Assembly: GCA_037355855.1 (NCBI GenBank) | Contig: CM074763.1 | Span: 434,001 to 498,000, forward strand | Direction: 5' to 3' | Length of the DNA stretch: 64,000 nt | Source of the DNA: Pseudo-nitzschia pungens | Lineage: Eukaryota > Bacillariophyta > Bacillariophyceae > Bacillariales > Bacillariaceae | Shown: positions 44,011 through 54,741 of the stretch, one piece after another | How the letters are laid out: each line of letters begins with the position of its first letter | Position numbering within the stretch: position 1 is the stretch's first letter | Program-made: the position numbers and the translations under genes | Notes under the pieces: model-generated | What the model was told of the DNA's origin: nothing | The model's input: only the letters and a program-made list of their open reading frames with translations | Databases searched by the model: none

Positions 44011-45328
44011 TGATTGATTTCATGAGATACTAATGTTCTACTATTATTATCATTTTTTAAATGTTATTGTATCTTTTGTCCCTTCTTGTGTTTTTTTTTT
44101 CGCGTCTTCTTGTTTCTGGTTATGGGCGCTCTTTCTCGCTATGATTTGACTCCACCACTGAATTCCAAACAGGTGTTCGCCAGTGCTCTGCGGAATTCCG
44201 GACAGCTGCGTACTGTTATCAAAACTGCTGTATGGACAATCACCTCGACCCCAAGTCATCAACCATAATGATTCCACAATCCAACTCGACGAACTGCTAC
44301 TATTTCCACTCGTAACCGTAACTGTTTTCGGAATAGACCTCCTTTTTTCGATTGTTTTTGGCGCATAACGACAATGAATGTTCCTTCCACGGGTTACAGA
44401 ATAAAACTAATGCAAACATCGTCTCCCTCCACCACAATTCATCAATGATTGCACGACCCGAACCGACCGGTCCAAAAAGTCCATTGATACTGCCTACGCG
44501 TACACTAGGAGTGATCGTGTCCATCAAGGAGTTCTCGTTGACCTGTCGAATTGCGGGCAGTGACAAAATGACGTGTCATAGATCCATCAGAAATAGTAAG
44601 CTGGTGCGACGATGCCCCATTTCAAAACTTCTTGGAGTTCCCGTTTTCGGATGGACGGATGATAATTCTGGGTCACGATTCCGCGTCAACATGATTCTGA
44701 TAATGATTCTGGGTCTTGATTCTCCCTGATAATGATCCTGGTGATGATTCCGATAATGATCCTGGTGGTACACTTTTGCTGCTGTTTCTGATGCTTCAAC
44801 GGCGTAATGTTCCAGTGTAGGAGAAGCACAAGTACGAGCAGTACGTTTCGCACAACAAACTCCTCTTGAACTGTTGGTGGTTACATTTCATCTTGGATAA
44901 ACAACAGATGATGAGGAGGAGTCTTTGGTGCTGGACTGCTGGTCTCTCATTGATTCCTCGTAGTCGTAACACTTCTTGTTGCTTGAGATCGTGCTGGTTG
45001 ATTCTTGATTCTATTGCTAACACCAACACGAACAGCACCTTCTCTAAACCTTGTTGTTCTCGCTTATTCTTTGTTCTCAGTCAGACAGCAGCACCTCTCC
45101 CGAACAGTCATTTGGCATCTTCAGATGCCTCTCTCTAACAAAGGAACAGGAAGGCCGTTTTTGCTGTTCCAGATGGATCGAGCCCCGGAGCGTGCTTTGA
45201 TCGTGGGCCGCACGCCTTCCCAACCACTCGTGCTTCCAAACGGTGCAGCAAAACGAAGCGAAGAGAAGGGAAACTGCACGTACCGCACCGTATGGATATT
45301 CTCGATGTTATTTTCCTTGCCCTATCGG
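44011..45328. other. Intergenic region, about 1.3 kb
   Basis: No supportable gene. It contains a degenerate TGATTCTGGGTCTTGATT / GATAATGATCCTGG repeat patch at about 44660-44765. Open frames are short and without signatures. Confidence 0.45.
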
Positions 45329-46702
45329 CTACAGCTTTGCCGGTCTGTCGTCCGGAAACGGTGTCCATTCCTCCTCGATGGGTGCAAAAATCACCTCTCG
45401 CACCATTTTTTCGGTGGCGACCGGATTCCACTTTGGCGATCGGTCCTTGTCCACCAGGGCCGCCCGAACCCCCTCGTAAAAGTCCGACTCGCTCGGTGGT
45501 CTCCCCCTCACCAGAGCCTTCGCCATGCGATATTCCATCTCGAGGGCCTGCCCGACTGTCTCGCAGTCTCTCTTTCCCCGCTCCAGTCCCTCCAGGGTGA
45601 CCCTTAGGCTGGTCGGGGACTGCTTTTGGAGCCTTTCCAAAACGTTCGAAGCAAAGTCGTTGGTGCTCTGCAACTGCGGCTGCGGCTGCGACCGCGCGTC
45701 GTGGCGCAAATCCCGGAGAATTTCCTCGATCGTGCCCCCCCGAAAGGTCCGCTCGATGTCCGATCGATGAATGGCCAGGTGGCAATCCTCGGTCGGGATG
45801 GGCTCGTGAAACGAAGCAAGCACGCGTTCCACCGCGTCGTTGCCGTCGCCGTCGTCTCGATTGCGGTCTGCCAAACCCGCACTTCCACTTCCACTCCCGC
45901 TCGCACTTCCACTACCACTCCCACTCCGGCTCTCGGTCGCCGCCGCGAGGGCTTCCTCCAGCTCCCCCAGTCGGTTCGAGGGAACATAGTGGGTCGCCAA
46001 TGCCGTCCACAGCAGATCGGCACCGGCTAGCGTTCGCCCCGTCAGCGCCAGGTAGCGTGCCACGGAAGACGACGAAAGCAAGCGGGGCATCCACCACGTG
46101 CTCCCAACGTCGGGAAAGAATCCGATGCCGCACTCGGGCATGCCAAAAACCGTGCGCTCCGTTGCCACCCTGTACCGGCCGTGGATGGAAATGCCGACGC
46201 CGCCCCCCAGGACCAGTCCGTCCCACAGCGACACGATCGGAAGGGGGTAGACCGCGATCTCGTGGTTGACTCGGTATTCGCGAAAGAAAAAGTCTTCCGG
46301 AGGTGTCGGTGTTGGTGTTGGTGACGTTGGTGTTGAGAATGATGATGATTCGTTGTCGAGGTGGTGATCCTCGTTCTGTTCTTGTTCTTGTTCTTGTTTT
46401 TGGTTCCGATTCTGATCCTCACTCTGTTCCCGCACGTGCCGATCCAACTCCATGCCCCGAAAATAGATAGACTTGACGTCTCCCCCGGAACAAAAAGACG
46501 GTCGCTTATTGTTGCTGTTGGAGGTTGTTGATTTGAGGAGGACGGCGCGAACGGTCGGGTCGCGTTTCCAGGATCGCAGCGCATCGCCCAGGGCATCCAC
46601 CATGTCGGACGTGAGAGCGTGCAGGGCCCCGGGGTTGTTGAGAGCGAGGATTCCCAGGTTGCGATTCCGGGACGCCAGCAGCTTGGTGGTCTCGGGACTC
46701 AT
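45329..46702 (-). CDS. 3-hydroxyisobutyryl-CoA hydrolase, peroxisomal (CHY1-like)
   Basis: 457 aa, intronless, crotonase superfamily. Start taken at the first ATG, 46702; the open frame continues upstream without ATG. Signatures: FCSGGDVKSIYF (CoA/oxyanion loop, about residues 71-82); FFFREYRVNHEIAVYPLPIVSLWDGLVLGGGVGISIHGRYRVATE, with the second oxyanion Gly-Gly-Gly; FGMPECGIGFFPDVGSTWWMPRL, with the HIBYL-CoA-hydrolase Glu and Asp; LALTGRTLAGADLLWTALATHYV; and EGVRAALVDKDRSPKW near the end. It hydrolyses 3-hydroxyisobutyryl-CoA in valine breakdown. The C terminus is AKL, a PTS1, as in plant CHY1, which is peroxisomal. An insertion of Glu/Gln/Asn/Asp repeats lies after the first loop, and a Gly/Ser run near 285-300. 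A decayed duplicate sits 1.3 kb downstream. Confidence 0.88.
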   Translation of the reverse strand: MSPETTKLLASRNRNLGILALNNPGALHALTSDMVDALGDALRSWKRDPTVRAVLLKSTTSNSNNKRPSFCSGGDVKSIYFRGMELDRHVREQSEDQNRNQKQEQEQEQNEDHHLDNESSSFSTPTSPTPTPTPPEDFFFREYRVNHEIAVYPLPIVSLWDGLVLGGGVGISIHGRYRVATERTVFGMPECGIGFFPDVGSTWWMPRLLSSSSVARYLALTGRTLAGADLLWTALATHYVPSNRLGELEEALAAATESRSGSGSGSASGSGSGSAGLADRNRDDGDGNDAVERVLASFHEPIPTEDCHLAIHRSDIERTFRGGTIEEILRDLRHDARSQPQPQLQSTNDFASNVLERLQKQSPTSLRVTLEGLERGKRDCETVGQALEMEYRMAKALVRGRPPSESDFYEGVRAALVDKDRSPKWNPVATEKMVREVIFAPIEEEWTPFPDDRPAKL

Positions 46703-47617
46703 TGTCGTATCGGTATTCGTATTGGTATTGGTATACGGATTCGTCGTTTTGGCTGCTGATGTTGTTGCCGTTGGTTCTTGTTCTTCTGGTATCGTGGATG
46801 GATGCGCAATTTGGTTCAAGCACGAACCCTACCGGTAGCAGAACGGTTGTGATTGATTGAGCTTTATTCTTCAATACAGTAAATATTCATTTTCAATATT
46901 GCTACAGGTGAGGTTACCGTATTCTTATTATCGTTATGATTGTTATTGTTATTGTTACTCATTATGTCATTATGAATGACGTGGGCGTACCGATATTTAT
47001 ATAACTGTACGAGAACAAAATTTTTGTTGTCGTCGGAACAATTGCAATCATGGTCATATTGCGAAGAGCTACGAGAGTAAGGTAACCTTAATGCAACTCC
47101 GATCCACACTGTGGTGATGGTTGAATTGGTTCTCGCGAGATGGGAATGCAATCATCAAGATACAGAAAATTATAAGATATTCAGAGGAAAATAAATAATG
47201 ATTGTCTCGTCGCTCGTTCTTAGGTCCTTCGTCTCCCAAATGTTCAAAAGGAGAATCTTCTTTCAATGGTTATAAAACTAAGGCAGTTGTATTTTGGACT
47301 CATCTACAAAGAAACTACAAACTACAATCAAGAGGGGCATGGATGTCTGGACCTTTGAAGGGACTTTTTTAAGGCACGAAACGAACCATAAATGGGATCG
47401 GTTCGGGTCCAGGTTCGCAGAATGCACTTTTGCTTTGAACGTCACCATCCGGAGAACTCGCCATCCGGAAAAGAGTTTAGAGAAAATCTATCATTATTTT
47501 TTCTCCAAATTCCATTTTTGCTCTTCCCGGAAATGGATCATAAATTCGAAAAAATAAATTCGATATCAACCCTCGTGAGAAATCAAGCATCCTACCGCAC
47601 ACCAAACAGCAACCACC
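46703..47617. other. Divergent promoter region
   Basis: About 915 bp, AT-rich, no gene. It has TACCGGTA at 46830-46837 (in a segment shared with the pseudogene flank) and GTAAGGTAACCTTA around 47077-47090. An ATTGTTATTGTTATTG run lies near 46934-46956. Confidence 0.45.
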
Positions 47618-48253
47618 ATGAACTTCTCCAGTATTATTAAAGTCTTCCCTCTTCTCATCGCAGGCGCAACTGTGGGGTCTACCGGACCACAAGGCTTTCC
47701 AGAGGACAGCGACTTCCGTGCCTCGTGCCGTCTCTCCGTGATCCTCCCAGAGACAAACTGCAGCGACGCCAAGAAGCGGACCGAGCAGCTCATCCGGGCC
47801 AACGTCGATACCGGTACGGAGCTCAAGGGTACCACCGCCATCCACGACAAGGGTGACGACTGGATCTGGAGCACGAGACTCACGTCGAACAAATGGTTCA
47901 CCGACGACCAGCTCTTTGAGTTTTCGGAGGAACTACACCACATCGAGATCGCCATACACCACGGCGAGGTCGCCCTGACGGAGCGCCGACTCCGGGGATC
48001 GTCCCCCAAACTGTTTTCGGCGGCGGGGAAGGCTGTGGATTCGTGGTTGTATCTGCCAGTGCCGTCGTGCGTCGTCAAGTCCCAATCGCAATCCCGGTCC
48101 GTAAGCATCTTCGACCAGGGGGAACCCTATTGCAACCTCTGGAACGTGCTTTCGAAGCTCCCGAGATTCGATTCCCCCCATGCGAAGTTCGTGTTCAGCT
48201 GCAAAGGGGGGAGCGTCCCCGCCGATCCGGTCGAAACATGCGCTCGATACTAG
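47618..48253 (+). CDS. Secreted protein of unknown family, six cysteines
   Basis: 211 aa. N-terminal signal peptide MNFSSIIKVFPLLIAGATVG, with likely cleavage near residues 20-23. No Phe at the cleavage site, so the secretory pathway and not the plastid is expected. The mature chain has six cysteines (about residues 37, 48, 150, 172, 195, 208), enough for three disulfides, and no membrane span or retention signal. Segments such as DDWIWSTRLTSNKWFTDDQLFEFSEELHHIEIAIHHGEVALTERRLRG and FSCKGGSVPADPVETCARY look like a compact extracellular domain, but I do not recognise the family. The ATG at 47618 is well placed at the start of the hydrophobic stretch. It is divergently oriented to the HIBYL-CoA hydrolase gene. 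Confidence 0.65.
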   Translation: MNFSSIIKVFPLLIAGATVGSTGPQGFPEDSDFRASCRLSVILPETNCSDAKKRTEQLIRANVDTGTELKGTTAIHDKGDDWIWSTRLTSNKWFTDDQLFEFSEELHHIEIAIHHGEVALTERRLRGSSPKLFSAAGKAVDSWLYLPVPSCVVKSQSQSRSVSIFDQGEPYCNLWNVLSKLPRFDSPHAKFVFSCKGGSVPADPVETCARY

Positions 48254-49340
48254 CTACTACTGGTAGAAGCACTTTGTCGCGCCGCACGGTAGGCGGACGG
48301 ATGGATATCGATGGATGAACGACCGCCGATGAATGGACGGGAATAGAAAATCCTTTGGTTTCACAACAAGCAGCGATGTAAATCGAACAACACAAAGTCG
48401 TTTTCCCTTCACAGTAGAGGAGATTAGCGTTTGGCTTCGCATCAACGAACAACAACAATCAAATTCTCATCATTATTATTTTGTAATGTCGTACTAAGTA
48501 CACGTACCATGTTGATGTACTATCATGATAATACTACTAGTAGTAGTAGTAATAATCCAGCTAGTACAGATGAACTTCTTATTGTAACCTGTAGTACTAG
48601 TATTAGCTTCATGCTGGCTGGTCATGAACAAGGGATGGTGTACCAATGAAGGAGCAATCATCCGACACTCTTTGAAGGGAAACCCAAGGATGAAATTCAC
48701 AAAATTGAAAAGTAGGTCGTACAACTACTAATTCGCCATTTTTCGAATTCTTTTCTTCTCTTTTCCGTTCCCGGTTTTAGATTTTTGGATACGTCTTAAA
48801 AAAAGTAGTGACAACGTGCTTAATAAGCTACTTTCTTGGGTATGAAGCCAATACGTGTAGGGATAGTTTATAGACAATTCTTTTCTAATGCCTCATGTGC
48901 ACGTAAAGCTACCAACGTCAAATCCTACCGGTGTGGGTAAGGTTACTTGTATATCAATAAGTACGTAACCTTACTGACTCTAGATGACTTTATTAGCGTC
49001 TATGGGACACAACCCAACATTCCGCAGGATATCCTTTCTGATTTTAAAACAGAATCTCCCGAACACCAAACACCCAAACTTGGAATTTCTCGTGCAACAT
49101 ACTCGATAGGGTGTTTGTACTGGGTACTGGTACTGGTACTGGTACGAGTACTGGTATGTGTAACATGGTATCATCAAAAGAATTGCTTGCTGACAACTTG
49201 CAAAAGATTGCAACCGAATACCGAATCGCATTGCAATAATGACAACGGGAGGCCATACCGGTTGAAGATACCTAACAACTGAAACGTAACATTATACTTC
49301 GTATTGAATATCTAAACGATAAAGAGGACGACGCGAAAGA
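48254..49340. other. Intergenic region, about 1.1 kb
   Basis: No gene seen. It contains a TAGTAGTAGTAGTAA run at about 48538-48553, two perfect GTAAGGTTAC words in opposite orientation (48937-48946 and 48965-48974) and a GGTACTGGTACTGGTAC run near 49125-49145. Confidence 0.5.
48937..48974. promoter_or_regulatory. Inverted pair of GTAAGGTTAC motifs
   Basis: One copy in each orientation (48937-48946 and 48965-48974), separated by 18 bp, about 370-400 bp upstream of the polytopic membrane protein gene. Confidence 0.4.
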
Positions 49341-51113
49341 ATGGCGGTGCCCAAATCTCCAACGAACAACACCAAGAGAAATTCGAACGAACCGGATCCC
49401 GCCGCAGCCGCTGGAAAGGACAACGACACCGATACCAAAACCCCAAATAATAATGATGCTGTCGAAAGCAGTGGCGGCGGCGAAGGAGGCGATGATATTG
49501 CCGAAACCGATTCCGCGCAGCAATCCAAAGATCGAAAGCTGTACAAGTCGCCCCGCTTCAGGGGGTACCTGATCATGTTTCTGTCCACCATCATCAACTA
49601 CCACGGAGTCTTTGTTTCCAATACAGCCATCACCGAGGTGCACGTGACTGCCTCAACGAGGGTCCAACAACGGTATGGCTACGTCGCCGCCGTGGTCTCG
49701 TGCATGGTGTCCGGCTTCTGCGTCCTGTGCCACCTGGACGGGTGCTCGGGCCTTGCCGACACCTGGAAGAACAAACTATTTGCCCGCAAGTCCAAGTTCG
49801 AAACGACCCTCGCGGCGTTGCTGCTCCTGTGGTGGTTCATGGCTGTGATCATCCAGACCCGGAGCAACGGCATCGCGGGAGATGCCAAGGGCCAGTACAA
49901 CATCTATTTTAGCACGTGGTGCTGCTTTTTCTGCGCCGTGTCCATTTTCGAAACGAAAATGATGGAACACGACTGGCCCAGCGTCAAGACCTTCATAAAA
50001 TCCTGGCCGCACCGGGCCCCGGGCTGGATCGCGATTCTGGTGGCCGACTTCTTCACGCTCTTTTGGTACGTCGACATCTATCTGACGTACGATCTCAGCT
50101 CGAAGAAGAAGCGGGACGTGGATCCGATGCTGGCCCTCTACTACGGAAGCATCAGCGATACGCAGTACGAGGTGCTGATTTTCATTGCCGCGGCGACCCT
50201 GATTCCGTCCAGCGCCTTTGTCTTTATGGAGATCTTTCGGGATTCGTCCGACGGTCGGAAGGGATCCGTAGAAAGTTATGTCGAGGCGTTCTGCCTGTTG
50301 ATCCTGGCGTGCGCGTGGATCCCGGCGGTCTGCGTTGCGACGACTCCGGGGGGATTTGCCGCGGTACGTGCCTCTCCAGAATAGAATCGATGCTTCCGAC
50401 GGGTTCGTGAAAGACCAAACGAATTGATAATTTCTAACCCTGCGTCGTTTCGTTCTTGTTCGAAATTCACTCTGTAGCAAATCGGAAACAGGTCAGTCAC
50501 TTGGAATTCCATTTTGCCCGATCAGATTATTCATTGTTGTTTTTCTTATTGATTGCTCACCACCCGTTACTAATGCCACGGCGTTCTTTGCCTTGTTCGA
50601 TATTTGTTGGGAACGACGTACCATTGGTATCATCTGTGCGTTGTAAATTACGTGTGCATTATTATTATTATTTATTATAGTTGGTTCTTTACGTGGGTGA
50701 CGTGCTTTTTTGTGACGGAAACATTGCTGTGGTTCGTCTTTGACTCTCGCGGATCACTCAACCAAAAGATTGTTCGAAAGGAACAGGAATACCGACAGCA
50801 CCAACAGGATGTTTTGGCGGCCGCGCAGGACATGGCCGGAGATTCGTCGTTGGTCGGAGGAAGCCATCCCCGACTCGAGGTGGAGGAAAATTTACAACAC
50901 GTGCACAATGGCGAGTCCTCCTCGAGGATCATCGGGTCACCTCGGGATTCCTCGTCCGAACCTCCCTTACAAGAACGAAGCGTGGCATTTCAGATGAACG
51001 ATGTATCGGAGGACGACGACGAGAGTGCCGACGATACCGTCAAGCGGGAGATGCGCATGAAAGAGGCCAACAGGACTGCGTATTTCGACGCCCTGGACGA
51101 CATTCTGCAGTAA
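49341..51113 (+). CDS. Polytopic membrane protein of unknown function, with a 14-nt microexon
   Basis: Exons 49341-50363, 50478-50491 (14 nt) and 50681-51113 give 489 aa. Direct joining of the two long exons breaks frame. Including the microexon CAAATCGGAAACAG, which is bounded by TAG upstream and GTCAGT downstream, restores it and yields GGFAAQIGNSWFFTWVTCFF. Residues 1-65 are disordered (Asn, Asp, Gly rich). Eight hydrophobic spans follow, for example YLIMFLSTIINYHGVF, YVAAVVSCMVSGFCVLC, TLAALLLLWWFMAVII, WIAILVADFFTLFWYV, VLIFIAAATLIPSSAFVF, CLLILACAWIPAVCVA and FFTWVTCFFVTETLLWFVF. The C-terminal 110 residues are acidic and cytosolic-looking. No transporter or receptor signature is recognised. 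A plasma membrane or endomembrane location is inferred from hydrophobicity alone. Confidence 0.78.
50478..50491 (+). other. 14-nt microexon of the membrane protein gene
   Basis: Acceptor CTCTGTAG precedes it and donor GTCAGT follows. It codes QIGN plus two bases of Ser. It is needed to reconcile phase 0 at the upstream donor (50363) with phase 2 at the downstream acceptor (50681). Confidence 0.75.
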
Positions 51114-51395
51114 AACAGGCCTCGCAGAGTATTGGCTGGGGGGAGGTGTTTGTTTACTGGAAAAATGTTATATTGCGGGTGACGCCGGTATCGTATCATG
51201 CAGAGCCAAAAATTGGGAGAGAGATATCAATTCGCAACACTGCTCGATTTTAAAGCATGCGATAGGAGTACAAGAAATCGACAGGGGTGAAGAGGAAACC
51301 ATGCACTTGAAACATTAGACGATTTGTAATTCTAAGGTGACCATCGATGATCTGACTTTTCTGAAACAATAATGCTTGTTGATTAAAACTCGATA

Positions 51396-53244
51396 CTAGG
51401 GAATGTTCTCTCCGATTTCTCCTTCACCGTACCAGTCCTTTCCAGTACGGGTGTTACTGAACAGCGGCAATCTGTTTCTCATGTGGATTCGATCGATCTC
51501 CCACATTACGTCCGGTGGTAAATTTTCTTTTGTGGTCAGAATGTCCTATTATTTATACCGGGAGAGGTGACGAAGATCGATTAGCAATCCGAGCGACCAC
51601 GGACCAACACGAACACAAACAAAAACAATAACTCACCAGAGTTTCTTTCAACTGATCCATGCTGGTGTGACCGAGCAGGGTCGTCGTGATCAGGTCTCGC
51701 TGCTTGCACCACCGCAGGCTCAGTTCCGTCAGGCTCATCTTGTTGGCCTTGGCAATCTTGTCGTACTCCCGGATCGCGTCCTGGGCGGCCTCGGTCCGGT
51801 ACCGGATCAGTGTTCCACCCCAGCCCCGCGTGTCCATGCGACCCCTCGGCTTCTCGAGCGAGGCCAGGGCGCGGGCCCGATTGGTATCGTCAAAGGCAGA
51901 GGGGACGTCCATGTATTTGCCGGTGAGCATTCCTCCCGCGAGCGCATTGTACGCCATGAATCCAACGTTTTCGTTGTATGGGGAGGCCGCTTCCGCCACG
52001 CCGTTTTCTTCCGACTTGCGGTCGAGAATGCTGAAATCTCCCTGCATCTATGGTTGTTCCAGAGCACGGACGGAGGGTCGAGCGAATGAATGAATCGAAT
52101 CGAATCGAATCGAATCGAATCGAATCGAATCGAATCGAATCGAATCGAATCAAATCAAATCGAATCGAATCGAATCGATTGGAATGGAATGGAATCGAAA
52201 CCACCGAGCAACACAAAAGCGTTAGGACGTGTGTTGGTTGCGGATTGCGACACAACGACGCTCGTCGCATTCCTAACCGATTGGTATCAACCAACTTACC
52301 GTGCAGGGAGGGGTCGTTCCGAGCGCCTTGGCGGTTCTGGTACACGCGGTGAGGCCATACGCGTTGTCGTTGCAAAGACCCCATCCGCGAATCTTGCCCG
52401 ACTGGACCAGTTCTTCCATCGACAGACACAAGTCCTCGAACGACGTTGGGTTTCCCAGGCCTCGCCGGTATCTGCTTTCGTAGTCGAGATCGTACGAAAG
52501 AGACTGTCCCCAGTTCGATTGCGGGCTGTACCGCTGCGGCCAGTGGCAGAGATAGACGTCCACGTAATCGGTCTGAAGTCGTTTCAGGGATCCCTCGCAA
52601 TCTTTTTTGATGTTGCGGGGCGTGATGTTGGTGCCTCCGGTGATTTTGGTTGCGATGACGACGTCGCTCCGTGCGACCTTTCGGTCTTTCATCCACTCCC
52701 CGATCACGCGTTCCGTGTCTCCCTCCGAAGCCCGACCGGCACCGCTCGGAATGGGATACTGTTCGGCGGTATCGATGAGGTTGACGCCCCTCTTGAGGAT
52801 GGCCTCGTCCATGAATTGATAACACAGGTCCTTGTCGGGAGCGTTGAAATCGGTGCTGACCCATCGCTGCGTGCCCAAACCGAGCTCGCTGACGAAAATG
52901 TCCGAGTTTCCGAGCCGCCTGTGCTTCATTCCCTTGACGACCTTGGCAATCTCCCCGGTAGGACCGCCCTTCTGTTTGTTCTTGTCGCCGCTGCCTCCCG
53001 AGGGAACCGCCGCCCTGGCCTCGTTGTCGCCGCCGGATCCAAAGAACGGGAGGCCCGAAAACAAGCTTCCGGCACCGGCCCCCAGGATTTGTCTGCGGCG
53101 GGGATTGTTCGGATCCGGGGATTCCGGGGACGTTTTCATCAAAAATGCGGCGGGGCTGGCAACCGCAAACGAGCTGGCGGGAGCCCACAACATCGAGAGG
53201 AGGATCACGCGCAGGAACACCATCGTGCCTGATCGAATACTCAT
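51396..53244 (-). CDS. Aldo-keto reductase, plastid-targeted
   Basis: Exons 53244-52300, 52047-51637 and 51545-51396, all introns GT-AG in phase 0, give 501 aa. The signal peptide MVFLRVILLSMLWAPASS is followed by FAVASPAAF, a close match to the diatom plastid ASAFAP motif; ATG 53223 (residue 8) is an alternative start. Next comes RRRQILGAGAGSLFSGLPFFG ending ARAAV, which could be a Tat-type thylakoid signal. The AKR barrel: LGLGTQRW, VNLIDTAEQYP (catalytic Asp and Tyr), DVVIATKITG (Lys), DYVDVYLCHWPQRY (His), GKIRGWGLCNDNAYGL, GFMAYNALAGGMLTGKY, RWCKQRDLITTTLLGHTSMDQLKETL (NADP-binding end). It reduces an aldehyde or ketone with NADPH; substrate unknown. Plant relatives are plastid and plastoglobule AKRs. 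Intron 1 contains a GAATC pentanucleotide array. Confidence 0.88.
52091..52200. repeat. GAATC pentanucleotide microsatellite in an intron
   Basis: About 20 copies of GAATC with a few CAAAT and GGAAT variants, inside intron 1 of the aldo-keto reductase gene. Confidence 0.9.
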
Positions 53245-54741
53245 AGTATTAAAAGCGGTATAATATACCCCAAAGTCCCTTTCGTTCTGCTTCGTACTTT
53301 GTATTTTTTGCTTTCGCTTGGGTGGATTTTGATCCGATGGAAGATGTCAACAATCATAATATTATTATTATGGTTGTACTCGTACGTGTTCCGGTTGCAG
53401 TGCTAGACTGAAAACTGTACCGAAGTCGCGTACCGGGTACAGGCAACTGTACTTGTACATGTTTTAGGTATGTAGTTTTCGAAATGCTTTCTTCCATCCT
53501 ATCCTTCCGACAAGCATCGATCATTTTTTTTCTCACTAATGCGTCACAAAAATACCGTATCCTATCAGTTTGTAAGGGGGGAGAGAAAGAAAAGGGGTAT
53601 TGGTAATTATCATACGTTTACCCCTCCTGGATGTTCAATGCACAATCGCACCCGCGTCAGTGTGACATCACATGAAAATCGCATGCTGAAAGCATCTCTC
53701 ATCACCAAGACGAAACTTGGTGCTCGTTCTCACCGGAGCTAGTATTGCACTACCGATAGCAGTATGGTGCTAGTATGGCTACTAATATGGTGCCAGTATG
53801 ATGCTAGTATGATGATGCTGGCGCTATGAGGAGGGATGCTGGATAGGACACCACTACTACTCCGTTTGTGAAGCTTGTTCTTGTCGATTGAAGATGTTGC
53901 AGCAAGAGATCCGTCTACAGTGAAGGGTTGTTTCGTATCTACATAGAAATGTGGTGATGAGCTGGTGGTCGAGTTCGTTACAAAATGCTCGGAATCAAAG
54001 TCTCATTGTTTATCAATTTCTGAACCGTTATTTTTTGATGTTCTGCTTTTTAGTACACTAGATGGACAGTAGTAGTACTAATAACAAAGATCTTGCAGTA
54101 GCAATGCAGCCTAGTTTTGTCTGTCTGTTTTGTCTGCACGGTATGTTGGTCATCAATGGAAGAAAGAGTACTATTTCAACAGGCGGTGTCACGCAGGGGA
54201 CTCTGATGCATCCAACAAAATTCATCCCATCAACCCCATTGAAGAGACTCTGCACGAAAGCACAACTACTACTTGTACTAGTAGTAGCTACAATTGAAGT
54301 ACATCATACATTACTCACTCGGTCACTCACTCGATCGGTCCAACCTCACCAATACTTCTAGTAGTAGTAGCACAAGATTGGCTGCCAAAGAAGAGCTGGA
54401 CCAATCCATTCTTAATCTTTGTGCGACGACGATTCATTCGTGCCGTCGACAAGTCGAATGAACGACTTGAAAGTACAGTGTACACCGCAACAAATGCAAT
54501 CGCATCCATGTCGACAGCAGAAGCAGTAGCAGCAGCAGCAGCAGTAGTGCTGTCGACAAATTGTCCAGCACCATCAGTGCATTCGACGCGGACGCAGCCG
54601 TAACTCTTCGAACAAAAAACGATGGATTGATTGATTCATTCATTCATTCATTCGGATTCGCAACAGTCCGGGGTGCTTGCTTGCCGATCAAAAAATACCA
54701 CGGTGATGCGACAGTCGTCGGCCACACGACCGAATGCGCTA
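53245..54741. other. Intergenic region, about 1.5 kb
   Basis: No supportable gene. It holds a degenerate GCTAGTATGGTGCTAGTATG repeat at about 53763-53817, a GCAGCAGCAGCAGCAG run at about 54530-54547 and an ATTCATTC run at about 54635-54652. Short open frames look like chance. Confidence 0.45.
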
